Assembly: GCA_040222455.1 (NCBI GenBank)
Contig: JAVKDD010000001.1
Span: forward strand, 62,001 to 126,000
Origin: RHLJ01 sp040222455
Lineage (GTDB): Bacteria > Bacteroidota > Rhodothermia > Balneolales > Balneolaceae
Direction: 5' to 3'
DNA: 64,000 nucleotides
Part shown: one piece after another, positions 22,808 through 32,386 of the stretch
How the letters are laid out: each line of letters opens with the position of its first letter
How positions within the stretch are numbered: the stretch's first letter is position 1
The notes under the pieces: generated by a model
The model's input: the letters and a program-made list of their open reading frames with translations, nothing else
Databases searched by the model: none
Told to the model about the DNA's origin: nothing
Made by a program: the position numbers and the translations under genes

Positions 22808-24895
22808 ATGGCCAATAAAGATAAAAAGCTTTCTAAAAAGTTGACCTTATTTGATGTGTATGCAGTAAGTACTGGTGCTATGTTTAGCTCAGGATTTTTC
22901 TTACTTCCCGGTATCGCTGCTATGGAAACAGGTAACGCGGTATTTTTAGCATATCTGGCAGCTGCATTTTTGATACTCCCATCCATGTTTAGTGTTGCTG
23001 AACTATCTACTGCAATGCCGAAAGCTGGAGGCACGTACTATTTTCTTGACCGTAGTTTAGGACCATTAATTGGCACAATTGGAGGGTTAGGTTCATGGAT
23101 AGCACTTGTTTTTAAAAGTTCTTTTGCACTCATCGGGATGGGAGCTTACCTGAGCCTATATGTAGATATTCCAATTTTACCACTAGCCCTTGTTCTTACC
23201 TTTGCCTTTGGGTTATTAAATATTTTTGGTGCTAAAGAAACTGCACTCCTGCAACGTATTTTAGTAACTACCCTTGTCTTGATAATGACGTTCTTTCTTA
23301 TTCAGGGATTGAATTACATGTACTTAACAGATGTAATTTTACCTCCACTACAAGAAGATAACTTTTTTACCAATGGGATTAATGGATTTATATCTACCAT
23401 AGGCTTGGTTTTTGTTTCTTACGCCGGGTTAACTAAAGCCACGAGTATAGCAGAAGAAGTACAGAATCCTGATCGGGCAATTCCACTAGGAATGTTTCTT
23501 TCTCTATTAACAGCAGCGATTGTATATGTAGTAGGTGTCTTTATCTTGGTGAAGGTTCTACCTGCAAATATTCTTTTTGAGAGTTTAACACCCGTAGCTG
23601 ATGGTGCTAAGGTAATTCTTGATTTTATGCCGGGTTCATCGGGTGTGTTACTTGTAGTAATTGCAGCCATTGCAGCATTTGCTTCTACTGGAAATGCAGG
23701 CATAATGTCTGCTTCAAGATATCCGTTGGCGATGAGTAGAGATAATCTACTTGGTAAAATATTTGGTAGAATTGGAAAATTTAAAACTCCTCACATTTCT
23801 GTAATAGTTACAGTTTTTTTAATGGGACTAGTACTTTTATTATTCGATGTTGAAGCGGTTGCAAAGTTGGCAAGTGCTTTTCAATTATTGCTTTTCTTCT
23901 TGATAAACCTCTCTGTTATTGTAATGCGAGAGAGTAAAATTGAGGCATATAAGCCAGGTTATAAGTCTCCATTTTACCCATGGGTTCAGATTGCTGGGAT
24001 GATCATCTCGCTATGGTTGGTTGCCGAAATGGGATTATTAGCTGTTGGTTTAACTGGAACACTAATAATCTTATGTATTGGTTGGTATTTCTATTATGCA
24101 CATGGAAAGGTAAAACGACAAGGAGCTATTTACCATATTCATGCGCGTTTAGGACAACGTAGATATGAAGCATTAGAGCATGAGCTTATGACTATTATTA
24201 ACGAGAAAAACCTAAATACATCATTGACCTATGAAGAGGTAATTGCTAGGTCTATTGTGAATCAGGTTTCAAATGACCAATCAGATTTTGATCGGTTAAT
24301 TCTAAAGTCTACCATTTCACTTTCAGAACGACTAAATGTTGATAAAAAAGAGCTTAGAGAAGGACTTTTCGATCTTGAAAAGGACTTTACAAAGCTTAAG
24401 GATGGAGTTTATTTCAATTTTGTAAGAATGGACGAGGCGCAATTTCCAGAAATGGTGGCAATTCAATCGGTTGAAGGGATTATTTTAGATGAAGGAAAAG
24501 ATGAAGTTGCTCACGCTCTAATATTCTTAGTTACTCCTTCAGATAGTCCTCTACTGCATATGAGAATTATTGGACACTTAGCGGAATTAATTGAAGCAGA
24601 AGACTTTCTTGATCGCTGGAAAATGGCCCCGGATAAAAATGCTCTAAAAGAAGTTCTACTTAGTGATGAGCGATTTATTCATGTCCGTATTCAAGAGCAT
24701 ACAAAAAGTGAAGAATGGATTGGAATTAAAATAATGGAAATGGATCTTCCGGGAGAATGTCTAATCGCAATAATTGAAAGGGATGGGGGAATTATCATTC
24801 CAAAAGGCAATACAAGGCTTGAATCAGGGGATGTTCTATCTATTTTAGGTTACCCAGATGATATCAAGTTGCTTAAAGAAAATTTAGAAGATTAA
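22808..24895 (+). CDS. amino-acid permease (APC) fused to PTS EIIA-like and TrkA-C domains, phospho-His missing
   Basis: 695 residues from ATG 22808; upstream in-frame TTG 22766 is less likely. Residues 1-425 are a 12-helix APC permease (TLFDVYAVSTGAMFSSGFFL; FASTGNAGIMSASRYPLAMS). A helical linker leads to a PTS EIIA type-2-like domain at about 520-620. Its later part is well preserved (HALIFLVTPSDSPLLHMRII, GHLAELIEAEDFLDRW), but the phospho-histidine position reads FNFVRMDE, with Phe538 instead of His. The C-terminal 65 residues are a TrkA-C (RCK-C)-like domain (LPGECLIAIIERDGGIIIPK, GDVLSILG). Probable role: amino-acid uptake or exchange gated by a cytoplasmic sensor. It is followed after 70 bases by a paralogue with the same architecture. 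Substrate unknown. Confidence 0.85.
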   Translation: MANKDKKLSKKLTLFDVYAVSTGAMFSSGFFLLPGIAAMETGNAVFLAYLAAAFLILPSMFSVAELSTAMPKAGGTYYFLDRSLGPLIGTIGGLGSWIALVFKSSFALIGMGAYLSLYVDIPILPLALVLTFAFGLLNIFGAKETALLQRILVTTLVLIMTFFLIQGLNYMYLTDVILPPLQEDNFFTNGINGFISTIGLVFVSYAGLTKATSIAEEVQNPDRAIPLGMFLSLLTAAIVYVVGVFILVKVLPANILFESLTPVADGAKVILDFMPGSSGVLLVVIAAIAAFASTGNAGIMSASRYPLAMSRDNLLGKIFGRIGKFKTPHISVIVTVFLMGLVLLLFDVEAVAKLASAFQLLLFFLINLSVIVMRESKIEAYKPGYKSPFYPWVQIAGMIISLWLVAEMGLLAVGLTGTLIILCIGWYFYYAHGKVKRQGAIYHIHARLGQRRYEALEHELMTIINEKNLNTSLTYEEVIARSIVNQVSNDQSDFDRLILKSTISLSERLNVDKKELREGLFDLEKDFTKLKDGVYFNFVRMDEAQFPEMVAIQSVEGIILDEGKDEVAHALIFLVTPSDSPLLHMRIIGHLAELIEAEDFLDRWKMAPDKNALKEVLLSDERFIHVRIQEHTKSEEWIGIKIMEMDLPGECLIAIIERDGGIIIPKGNTRLESGDVLSILGYPDDIKLLKENLED

Positions 24896-24965
24896 ATACT
24901 TATTCTAAGTAGTTAGTTCAGTATACTAGAAACGAATAATTGAATTCACTTAGATTAGTTTTTTT

Positions 24966-27074
24966 ATGAGTCACGATAAATTATCAAAAGAGTTAGGACT
25001 GTCTGATGTTTATGCGATAGCCACTGGCGCTATGTTTAGTTCTGGTTTCTTTTTACTACCCGGACTAGCAGCAGCCGAAACTGGGCCGTCTGTCTTTTTA
25101 GCTTATTTGGTATCTGGGATTATTGTACTACCTACAATGTTTAGCGTAGCTGAATTAGCTACAGCAATGCCAAAGTCTGGTGGTACGTATTATATAATTG
25201 ATCGAAGTTTAGGTCCAATGATAGGAACCATAGGTGGATTCGGTTCTTGGGTTGCCTTAGTACTAAAAAGTGCATTTGCATTAATTGGAATGGGAGCCTA
25301 CATATCTATTTTTTATGATGTTTCAATTATTCCAATTGCAGTTATTTTAACCATTGTTTTTGGGATTCTGAATGTTGTAGGTGCGAAAGAAACAACATTT
25401 TTGCAAAAAATATTAGTTGCAGCATTGGTAACAATTATGGTGTTTTATGTACTGCAAGGACTTTTTGCTGTATTCTCTCCTGGACTAATCGAACAGACCA
25501 AAACAAGATTTACACCTCTATTTATTGATGGATATTACGGTTTCTTTGCTACGGTTGGAATGGTATTTGTATCGTATGCCGGGTTAACAAAAGTGGCAAG
25601 TATCGCAGAAGAAGTAAAAAATCCAGATAGAAATATTCCATTAGGGATGTTCCTAGCTATTATTACAGCCGTAGCAGTTTATGTAGTTGGTGTATTTATA
25701 ATGGTTTCGGTACTCGATCCTAATGAGTTCCGAGAAGACCTAACTCCTGTCGCTACTGCTGGTGAAGCATTTTTACATTGGCTTCCAGAACCAACTGGGT
25801 TGATATTGGTGGTTATAGCAGCCGTTGCAGCTTTTGCATCTACAGGTAATGCTGGGATCATGTCGGCTTCACGTTATCCGATGGCAATGGCAAGAGATAA
25901 ACTGATTAATGAAAAGTTTGCAAAAATCGGGAAACTTGGCACACCACATTGGTCGGTTCTTGGTACGGTAGTTATGATGATTATCATTCTCCTGGCCTTT
26001 AACGTGGCGGAGGTTGCAAAACTAGCAAGCGCTTTTCAACTTCTTCTCTTTGGATTGTTGAATCTTGCTGTAATCGTAATGCGAGAAAGTAAAATCAAGG
26101 AATATGATCCTGGTTTTAATTCGCCTTTTTATCCTTGGTTACAAATTGCTGGTATCATTTTTTCTATAGTCTTGATTTTTGAAATGGGTGGGCTCTCTAT
26201 ACTATTTACGGTTATTGTAAGTGTATTTGGTGTGATATGGTTTAAATATTATGCATCAGATAAAGTAGATCGACAAGGCGCAATTTTTCATGTTCATGCT
26301 CGGTTAGGTGAAAACAAAGATCATGGATTAGAAGTAGAAATGCGCGGTATTATTAAGGATAAAGGACTTCGTCAAGGGGATGAATATGAAGAAATGATTT
26401 CTCGGTCTTCGGTTTTGGATATAAATAAGTCGATCAGTTATAATAAAATTGTAGAAAAAGTATCACATCTTTTCGCTCCAAAATTAAATAAAGATGATGC
26501 AGAGTTAACAAAAATATTCAGTGCATTCGATAAAGAACATGTTATTCCCATTGGTGGTGGAGTTGCACTAAATCATGCCCGAATTGAGGGTGATGTACAT
26601 CCGGAAATGGTATTAGTTAGAATTAAAAAAGGAATTAAGACAGAAGGGCTAGGACATTTAAAATCAGATAAGTCGGGCAGCGATAAATTATTTTCAATTT
26701 TATTTTTGATAAGCTCTGAAGGAGATACTGGACAACATTTGAGAATGTTAGCTCATATTGCTGAAAAAGTAGGTGTCCAAAATTTTACGGATCGTTGGCT
26801 GAATGCCGAAGGCGAGGTTGAGCTGCGTGAAATTCTATTAAGAGATGAGCGCTTTATCCGATTGGTATTAAGTGAAAAGGATGATACTAAGCAATATGTA
26901 GGAAAAATGATTAAGGATTTGAAACTTCCAGGGCAGAGTTTAATTACGATTATATATCGAGATGGTAAAGTTAAAATACCGCATGGAATTACGGTAGTCC
27001 AAGAAGGGGATGAGTTATCGATCATTGGAGAAATAGAAGATATTAATGCTCTTAAGAAGCTGATTTCGAAATAA
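24966..27074 (+). CDS. amino-acid permease (APC) fused to PTS EIIA-like and TrkA-C domains, phospho-His retained
   Basis: A 702-residue paralogue of the preceding gene, highly similar through the membrane domain (GLSDVYAIATGAMFSSGFFL; FASTGNAGIMSASRYPMAMA). The EIIA type-2-like domain (about 515-630) here keeps the canonical histidine: VALNHARIEG with His537, comparable to the IPHARxEG active site of EIIA-Ntr/EIIA-Fru. LRMLAHIAEKVGVQNFTDRW corresponds to the later EIIA helices. The TrkA-C-like end is LPGQSLITIIYRDGKVKIPH, GDELSIIG. The histidine could accept phosphate from HPr, and ptsH-ptsI lie at 43.7 kb. Phosphorylation is inference. The start ATG is supported by matching the paralogue's N-terminus. 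It converges on hisS with a 52-base gap. Confidence 0.87.
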   Translation: MSHDKLSKELGLSDVYAIATGAMFSSGFFLLPGLAAAETGPSVFLAYLVSGIIVLPTMFSVAELATAMPKSGGTYYIIDRSLGPMIGTIGGFGSWVALVLKSAFALIGMGAYISIFYDVSIIPIAVILTIVFGILNVVGAKETTFLQKILVAALVTIMVFYVLQGLFAVFSPGLIEQTKTRFTPLFIDGYYGFFATVGMVFVSYAGLTKVASIAEEVKNPDRNIPLGMFLAIITAVAVYVVGVFIMVSVLDPNEFREDLTPVATAGEAFLHWLPEPTGLILVVIAAVAAFASTGNAGIMSASRYPMAMARDKLINEKFAKIGKLGTPHWSVLGTVVMMIIILLAFNVAEVAKLASAFQLLLFGLLNLAVIVMRESKIKEYDPGFNSPFYPWLQIAGIIFSIVLIFEMGGLSILFTVIVSVFGVIWFKYYASDKVDRQGAIFHVHARLGENKDHGLEVEMRGIIKDKGLRQGDEYEEMISRSSVLDINKSISYNKIVEKVSHLFAPKLNKDDAELTKIFSAFDKEHVIPIGGGVALNHARIEGDVHPEMVLVRIKKGIKTEGLGHLKSDKSGSDKLFSILFLISSEGDTGQHLRMLAHIAEKVGVQNFTDRWLNAEGEVELREILLRDERFIRLVLSEKDDTKQYVGKMIKDLKLPGQSLITIIYRDGKVKIPHGITVVQEGDELSIIGEIEDINALKKLISK

Positions 27075-27126
27075 ATCAATTAATAAGAGAAAAAATTTCT
27101 AGGATATATTAGTTATTATTTTGAAC

Positions 27127-28389
27127 TCAATTTTTATTAAAAAATGCGAGTATTTTTTCCAATGAAAGTGTTTGTTCGTCACTTTCTTTCATGTTTCGCA
27201 GAGTAAATTGATCATTTTCTAATTCGTTATCTCCAACGATAAGTGCAAAACTAGCATTTTCTCTATTAGCATCCTTCATTTGAGCACGCATCGAACGCCC
27301 CAAGTAATCCATTGTAGCAGAAACACCTTTTTCTCTGAACTTAGGTAGCGTAGTTAAGGCCCAGGTTCTCGCCGCTTCGCCAAGGCTTATAATATAAATA
27401 TCCACCGATTTTGGTTCCGAAAGCTGAATGTCTAGTTCCTCACAAGCGATCAGCAAGCGTTCTATTCCTGCAGCAAATCCAACGGCTGGTGTTGGTTGAC
27501 CTCCAATTTCCTCAACCAATAAATCATATCTTCCGCCACCTGCAAGGGCATCCTGAGATCCTAAATCTGGGCTTGTAAGCTCAAACGCAGTTCGTGTATA
27601 ATAATCCATTCCTCGAACTAACAAGGGATCGAGAGTAAATTCGATGTTCAGTTTCTTAAGGTAATCACAAACAGCTTCAAAGTGTGTAGATGATTCTTCA
27701 TTGAGATAGTCACTTATTACTGGAGCATTTTTAATGAAAGTCTGATCTTCTGATTCTTTCGAATCCAGAATACGCATCGGGTTCTTTTCAAATCGTTTTT
27801 GAGAGAGTTCACTAAGTTTATCAAAGTGTGGTTTCAGATAATCCCGTAAAACAGATTTGTATTTTTCACGACTCTCAGGATCGCCAACAGAATTAATCTT
27901 TAAGTCAAAATTCTTAATCCCAATTCGCTTATAAATTTGCATCATAAAGGCAATACATTCAACATCAGCAACTGGATCATCACTCCCAATAATCTCTAAA
28001 CCAAACTGATGAAATTGACGCTGTCTTCCTTTTTGGGGTCGTTCTGCACGAAACATTGCTCCGATATAATATAGTTTTTGAGATCCTCCTCGTTGGTCTA
28101 AATGATGCTCAACAAAAGACCGAACAACCGGCGCTGTTAGTTCTGGACGAAGCACATAATGACTGTCACCTTTGGTAAAGGCAAAGATTTCTTTTGTAAC
28201 AATATCTGTTAGTTGCCCAACCCCTCTTTTAATGAGTTCTGTTTGCTCCATTATTGGCGTTCTAATTTCCTCAAAATTAAACTTCGCTGCCTCTTCATGT
28301 ATAATTTCTTCAATAGCTCTCCATTTTGGAGATTCATCTGGAAGAATATCGAACATACCAAGGTGTGTGGTGTATCGTGCTTTTGCCAT
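27127..28389 (-). CDS. hisS: histidyl-tRNA synthetase
   Basis: Charges tRNA-His. It is a 420-residue class II synthetase with motif 2 in AMFRAERPQKGRQRQFHQFG, the histidine-binding motif LVRGMDYYTRTAFEL, and motif 3 in AVGFAAGIERLLIA. The C-terminal 95 residues form the anticodon-binding domain (VDIYIISLGEAARTWALTTL; FALIVGDNELENDQFTLRNM). Length is normal for bacterial HisRS, and HisZ, which lacks the anticodon domain, is excluded. The ATG at 28389 directly precedes the usual start (KARYTTHLGMFDILPDES). It is monocistronic in this window: divergent from wecB and convergent with the permease gene. Confidence 0.96.
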   Translation of the reverse strand: MAKARYTTHLGMFDILPDESPKWRAIEEIIHEEAAKFNFEEIRTPIMEQTELIKRGVGQLTDIVTKEIFAFTKGDSHYVLRPELTAPVVRSFVEHHLDQRGGSQKLYYIGAMFRAERPQKGRQRQFHQFGLEIIGSDDPVADVECIAFMMQIYKRIGIKNFDLKINSVGDPESREKYKSVLRDYLKPHFDKLSELSQKRFEKNPMRILDSKESEDQTFIKNAPVISDYLNEESSTHFEAVCDYLKKLNIEFTLDPLLVRGMDYYTRTAFELTSPDLGSQDALAGGGRYDLLVEEIGGQPTPAVGFAAGIERLLIACEELDIQLSEPKSVDIYIISLGEAARTWALTTLPKFREKGVSATMDYLGRSMRAQMKDANRENASFALIVGDNELENDQFTLRNMKESDEQTLSLEKILAFFNKN

Positions 28390-28546
28390 TCGGGCTTTGT
28401 TACATTTTATAATTGAGTGGGCAAAGATAAGGTAGAATAGGCTTATTTGCTTGAAGTAGAAGTGGTAGTATTATGTATGAATAATAGATAATACTTCATT
28501 TAAGAAGGACATTGCTTATTTTTCCAAAAACATAATAAGTAGATAT

Positions 28547-29650
28547 ATGAAAATTATTAGTGTAGTTGGAGCAAGGCCAAATTTTATGAAAGTTGCTCCA
28601 TTGAGTATCGCATTTAAGAAGTACCAAGAGATAGAGCATAAAATTGTACATACTGGGCAGCATTATGATTATTCAATGAATAAACTCTTTTTTGAGCAAC
28701 TAGGGATTCCCGATCCTGATACTCACCTAAACGTAGGAAGCGGTTCTCATGCTAAGCAAACTGCTGAAATTATGTCAAAATTTGAAGATATTCTTATTCG
28801 GGAAAAACCAGATTATGTACTCGTTGTTGGAGATGTAAATTCTACGTTAGCATGCTCACTGGTTGCTTCAAAAATGCATATTAAAGTAATCCATGTGGAA
28901 TCGGGACTTAGAAGTAATGATCGAAAGATGCCAGAAGAGCTAAATAGGATTGTTACTGATAACCTTTCGGATATTCTTTTTGTATCTGAAGAAAGTGGGT
29001 TGATAAATCTTGAAAGGGAAGGGATTCCTTCAAATAAAGTACATTTCGTTGGAAATGTAATGATCGACTCATTGATAAGAAATTTAGAAAATGCTGATAA
29101 AAGCGATGTAATGAGTAAATCTGGGCTAGATTCTCAATCATTTGGTCTTGTAACTTTACATAGGCCTTCAAACGTCGATACTAAGGAAAGTCTTGAGAAG
29201 CTAGTTAGGTTATTAAGCTCAATTTCAGATAATCATAAATTGGTATTTCCAATGCATCCAAGAACTAAAAATAATCTTAGCAAGTTTGGTTTATTGGATT
29301 CGATTCAATCAAAGCAAAATATACAAGTTCTGGAACCTCAAGGATATTTCGAGTTTCTAAAACTGATGAAAGAATGCTTATTTGTATTAACTGATTCCGG
29401 AGGTGTTCAAGAAGAAACTACTTATCTAAATGTACCTTGTATTACAATTCGAGATAATACTGAAAGACCGGTCACATGTACTTTAGGAACAAATACGCTA
29501 GTTCTATTTAAAGATATTGACCAGGTTGAGGATATTTTAGCGTCTAAGCTTTCAAAAAAGAAAAATGAAATTACAGTTCCTTATTGGGATGGAAAAACAG
29601 CGACCCGTATTGCTGAAATCATAATTGCACATTTTGAATCAATCAAGTAA
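28547..29650 (+). CDS. wecB: UDP-N-acetylglucosamine 2-epimerase, non-hydrolysing (copy 1)
   Basis: Interconverts UDP-GlcNAc and UDP-ManNAc, or acts on a related UDP-amino sugar, for surface polysaccharide. It has 367 residues. Family signatures are VVGARPNFMKVAPL (residues 5-18), HTGQHYDYSMN, VLVVGDVNSTLA, HVESGLRSNDRKMPEELNRI (catalytic acid region), TLHRPSNVD and LTDSGGVQEE. It is the only plus-strand gene of the glycan region. It converges on the flippase gene with an 8-base overlap of the coding ends (29643-29650). A second homologue lies at 38.4-39.5 kb. The two may act on different UDP-sugars, for example one as a UDP-L-FucNAc/QuiNAc-type epimerase. Confidence 0.93.
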   Translation: MKIISVVGARPNFMKVAPLSIAFKKYQEIEHKIVHTGQHYDYSMNKLFFEQLGIPDPDTHLNVGSGSHAKQTAEIMSKFEDILIREKPDYVLVVGDVNSTLACSLVASKMHIKVIHVESGLRSNDRKMPEELNRIVTDNLSDILFVSEESGLINLEREGIPSNKVHFVGNVMIDSLIRNLENADKSDVMSKSGLDSQSFGLVTLHRPSNVDTKESLEKLVRLLSSISDNHKLVFPMHPRTKNNLSKFGLLDSIQSKQNIQVLEPQGYFEFLKLMKECLFVLTDSGGVQEETTYLNVPCITIRDNTERPVTCTLGTNTLVLFKDIDQVEDILASKLSKKKNEITVPYWDGKTATRIAEIIIAHFESIK

Positions 29651-31142
29651 ATAAGCGTTTTATATTCTGCGACCAATTTTTAGGATTTTTCCAATCCTGC
29701 CAAATCTTTTTTATTTGTAAAAGCTCTATTTCTTCGAAAAAATTCAATGTGTAAAGAAGAATAGGGAAGAGTAAAATAGCAATTACTTTGATTATTAATC
29801 GTGGTATCAATTCCCAATCGTTTGTTAATAAAGCAACATAAACAAGAAGAGCCCCAAGTATAAACATGAGTGTAATTTTACGCCATTCGAACTGTATAGG
29901 ATATACTTTATTTGAAAAGTAGAAGAGGCCTCCAAAATAACAAGCCTGAGACAGTAGACTTGCAATAGCTGCACCTATGGCACCAAAGTAAGGAATGAGC
30001 GCAAAGTTTAAGGCAAGATTTAAGCTTGATATTATAGCTGTAGTGAGACTAATTCGAGATGTTTTTTTAGTAATATGAAGCCCTGTTACTACAATCTCTT
30101 TAAGGGCTACAAAATACATGCTGAATGCGAGTACAGGTATTACTGCAAAAGATGCCCAGTACGTTGTACTTCCAGTAAAAATTTTAAGAAACTCTTTACT
30201 AAAAAGAGAAACAACCATGATACAAATCATCATTACGAAGCCGTAATATGTCATTGATTTGGTATAAAAACGACGGTTATCTTCATCATTAATTTTTCTG
30301 AAAATTATAGGGGTAATTGCCATACTCACAGAGCCAATTACAAACACCTTTAATAAAGATGATATTTTATATCCTAATGAATAAAGACCTACTTCAACTA
30401 GACCAGACCTACTATTTAGAACAAAGCGGTCAAGTACATTTATTGAAGCAGCTACAGCACCAGCAATCATCATAGAAATACCATATCCTAACATTTCTTT
30501 AAAAACAGGAATATGTATTCGGGCAATAGTATTTTTGAATACATAAGGAATCAGGAAAATGATATAGGAAGTAAAACCTGCAATTTGCCCGACATAAATA
30601 GCTTTTAAACCTTCCTCAAGAACCAATAAATAGTATAGGGTTGCAATTAAAGTAACAAAGAGCTTCAGTAAGTTGCTGGATGTGAAAAAAGCAGCTCGGT
30701 CTTGTAACCTCATCAATGTTGCCGGAAGATTCCCTATAGCTTGTAAGCCAGTTGAAATTATTACTAAAAGAAGAACATCTTGATAGTTAGAATTGTTAAA
30801 TAATAATAGAGAGAGCTTTTCTCGATATAAAAGAGAAATAAAAACGACAGCTAGAACCAGAACAGTTACTAAAGCAGAAGCGGTAAAAAAAGTAGATTTA
30901 TTTTCATTTTCAGATTGTTCGTAATACCACCGGAATAAGGAATTATAAAGACCTAGACCTACTAACAATACAAGAATTTGGCTAACTGCCTCAAATACTC
31001 CAAGAGCACCATAATCCTCAATACTAAGATATTTTGGATTAGTCAAAAAAGGAAGAAGTACAAAGCCAACTAACTTTACTGAGATATTACCAATCCCGTA
31101 AATGAACGAGTTTTTAAAAGTTTCTTTTACATATTTAAGCAA
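29643..31142 (-). CDS. Wzx-like polysaccharide flippase (MOP superfamily)
   Basis: A 499-residue integral membrane protein with about 14 hydrophobic helices, of the oligosaccharidyl-lipid flippase type that moves lipid-linked sugar units across the inner membrane. The N-terminal pattern FIYGIGNISVKLVGFVLLPF, the block ISSLLKVFVIGSVSMAITPI and the C-terminal half (LIPYFGAIGAAIASLLSQAC) are typical of Wzx/RfbX. The start is TTG 31142, preceded by AAGGA about 10 bases upstream; no suitable ATG is nearby. It is the last gene of the minus-strand glycan run, 20 bases after the toroid-enzyme gene, and overlaps the wecB end by 8 bases. A Wzy polymerase was not identified, so whether this is a Wzx/Wzy system is open. 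Confidence 0.88.
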   Translation of the reverse strand: MLKYVKETFKNSFIYGIGNISVKLVGFVLLPFLTNPKYLSIEDYGALGVFEAVSQILVLLVGLGLYNSLFRWYYEQSENENKSTFFTASALVTVLVLAVVFISLLYREKLSLLLFNNSNYQDVLLLVIISTGLQAIGNLPATLMRLQDRAAFFTSSNLLKLFVTLIATLYYLLVLEEGLKAIYVGQIAGFTSYIIFLIPYVFKNTIARIHIPVFKEMLGYGISMMIAGAVAASINVLDRFVLNSRSGLVEVGLYSLGYKISSLLKVFVIGSVSMAITPIIFRKINDEDNRRFYTKSMTYYGFVMMICIMVVSLFSKEFLKIFTGSTTYWASFAVIPVLAFSMYFVALKEIVVTGLHITKKTSRISLTTAIISSLNLALNFALIPYFGAIGAAIASLLSQACYFGGLFYFSNKVYPIQFEWRKITLMFILGALLVYVALLTNDWELIPRLIIKVIAILLFPILLYTLNFFEEIELLQIKKIWQDWKNPKNWSQNIKRLFT

Positions 31143-31162
31143 GGCAAGTCCTTAATTTTGCA

Positions 31163-32386
31163 CTACACAACAACTATTTTTTGTTCTTTATACAATAAAT
31201 ATCTTGATAAAGCCCTAAGCATCCAAGCCTGTGACCATCTCATGTATTTTATCTCCGATCTATAAATACGATTTGTAAAGCGGCTTTTTTCCAGTCCATA
31301 AAAGAAATCTCCACTCGCTTCATCATATAAATGATCCACTGTCCAATTCAGTACTTTTGTTGCTTTTGGAAATGCATCACTATTGTACGAATATAAAAAT
31401 GTTAAGCAGTTAATCGCTTCAGCGGCTGAGTGAATATCAACCCGATAGGTTTTATCTGATTTCAATTTTGGAGTTCCATCATCTTTAAAAAAATTATTCA
31501 AATAATAACTAAGACCCTTTTTTAATGCAGAATGTACATCCTCCCTTTTTGTATAAAAGTGAATGCTTCCAAGCATTCTGAGTACAAATCCAGTATGATA
31601 ATTATCTATAAAATTCTGTGGAGCTTCAGGTGGGCCATTATAATCAAAAGCGCCGTTATCATGTTGATCAGAAATCGTGTAGTTAACAGCCTTATTCCCC
31701 AGTTCAATCCAGTTTTGATTCTCAGTTTCGAGTCCCACTTTAATCAAAAAATCTGCTACAAAAAGATTTAGATTATGAACATGATTCTGATAATGGGGGA
31801 TATATGAGAAGCATATTTTATCATTCGAAATCTCACTAATAGGTAATTGAGATAAAAACTGAGCAATACTTACGCATTTATCTAAATCAGTTGAGTTGTT
31901 GGTAACTCTGTAATTCGTCCAATAGTATTCGCCAACCGCTGTTGTTACTATTCCATTAGGAGTATTTTTTGGGATCAATTCTTGAGATTGCCAATCAAAT
32001 GGATATCCCCATCCTAACCCATCGTAAATTTCAGTTTTTTGACTATCAAGTAATTGATCAATTCGATTTCCAACGGTTGTAAGAAGGGAAGGGTCAAGCT
32101 TTCTTAAAAGTGATAGTTCAACACTTGCAGTACCAATTAGGCCAAGTGCTTTAGAATTATGAGCAGGTTTAATATTAAATAGTTTCCGAGCTCGAAGTGG
32201 ATGTTGGTAAACTAGTTCAAGTATTACCTCACGAATTATCTCATTGAATTTATTTTTCTTTCCGAATTTAATAAGCTTCAAAAAAAATGAACTCGATTTT
32301 ATATCATAGGGATCATAGCCTTTAAAATCTTGATCAGTGATTTTCTTCAAAAAAGTTAGAAGTAATATATCTAGTTCATGCCGCAT
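31163..32386 (-). CDS. predicted alpha/alpha-toroid (six-hairpin-like) protein of the glycan cluster
   Basis: A 407-residue soluble protein without signal peptide. I recognise no named family with confidence. Repeated helical pairs with aromatic/Gly turns (LGWGYPFDWQSQELIPKNTP, GAFDYNGPPEAPQNFIDNYH, TGFVLRMLGSIHFY, DIHSAAEAINCLTFLYSY, MRWSQAWMLRALSRYLLY) suggest an (alpha/alpha) toroid, the fold of many glycoside hydrolases, lyases and C5-epimerases. Similar proteins in polysaccharide clusters have, I believe, sometimes been mislabelled delta-aminolevulinic acid dehydratase; nothing here resembles that enzyme. Its ATG immediately follows the stop of the methyltransferase, so it is part of the operon. 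A glycan-modifying role is inferred from context. Confidence 0.7.
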   Translation of the reverse strand: MRHELDILLLTFLKKITDQDFKGYDPYDIKSSSFFLKLIKFGKKNKFNEIIREVILELVYQHPLRARKLFNIKPAHNSKALGLIGTASVELSLLRKLDPSLLTTVGNRIDQLLDSQKTEIYDGLGWGYPFDWQSQELIPKNTPNGIVTTAVGEYYWTNYRVTNNSTDLDKCVSIAQFLSQLPISEISNDKICFSYIPHYQNHVHNLNLFVADFLIKVGLETENQNWIELGNKAVNYTISDQHDNGAFDYNGPPEAPQNFIDNYHTGFVLRMLGSIHFYTKREDVHSALKKGLSYYLNNFFKDDGTPKLKSDKTYRVDIHSAAEAINCLTFLYSYNSDAFPKATKVLNWTVDHLYDEASGDFFYGLEKSRFTNRIYRSEIKYMRWSQAWMLRALSRYLLYKEQKIVVV

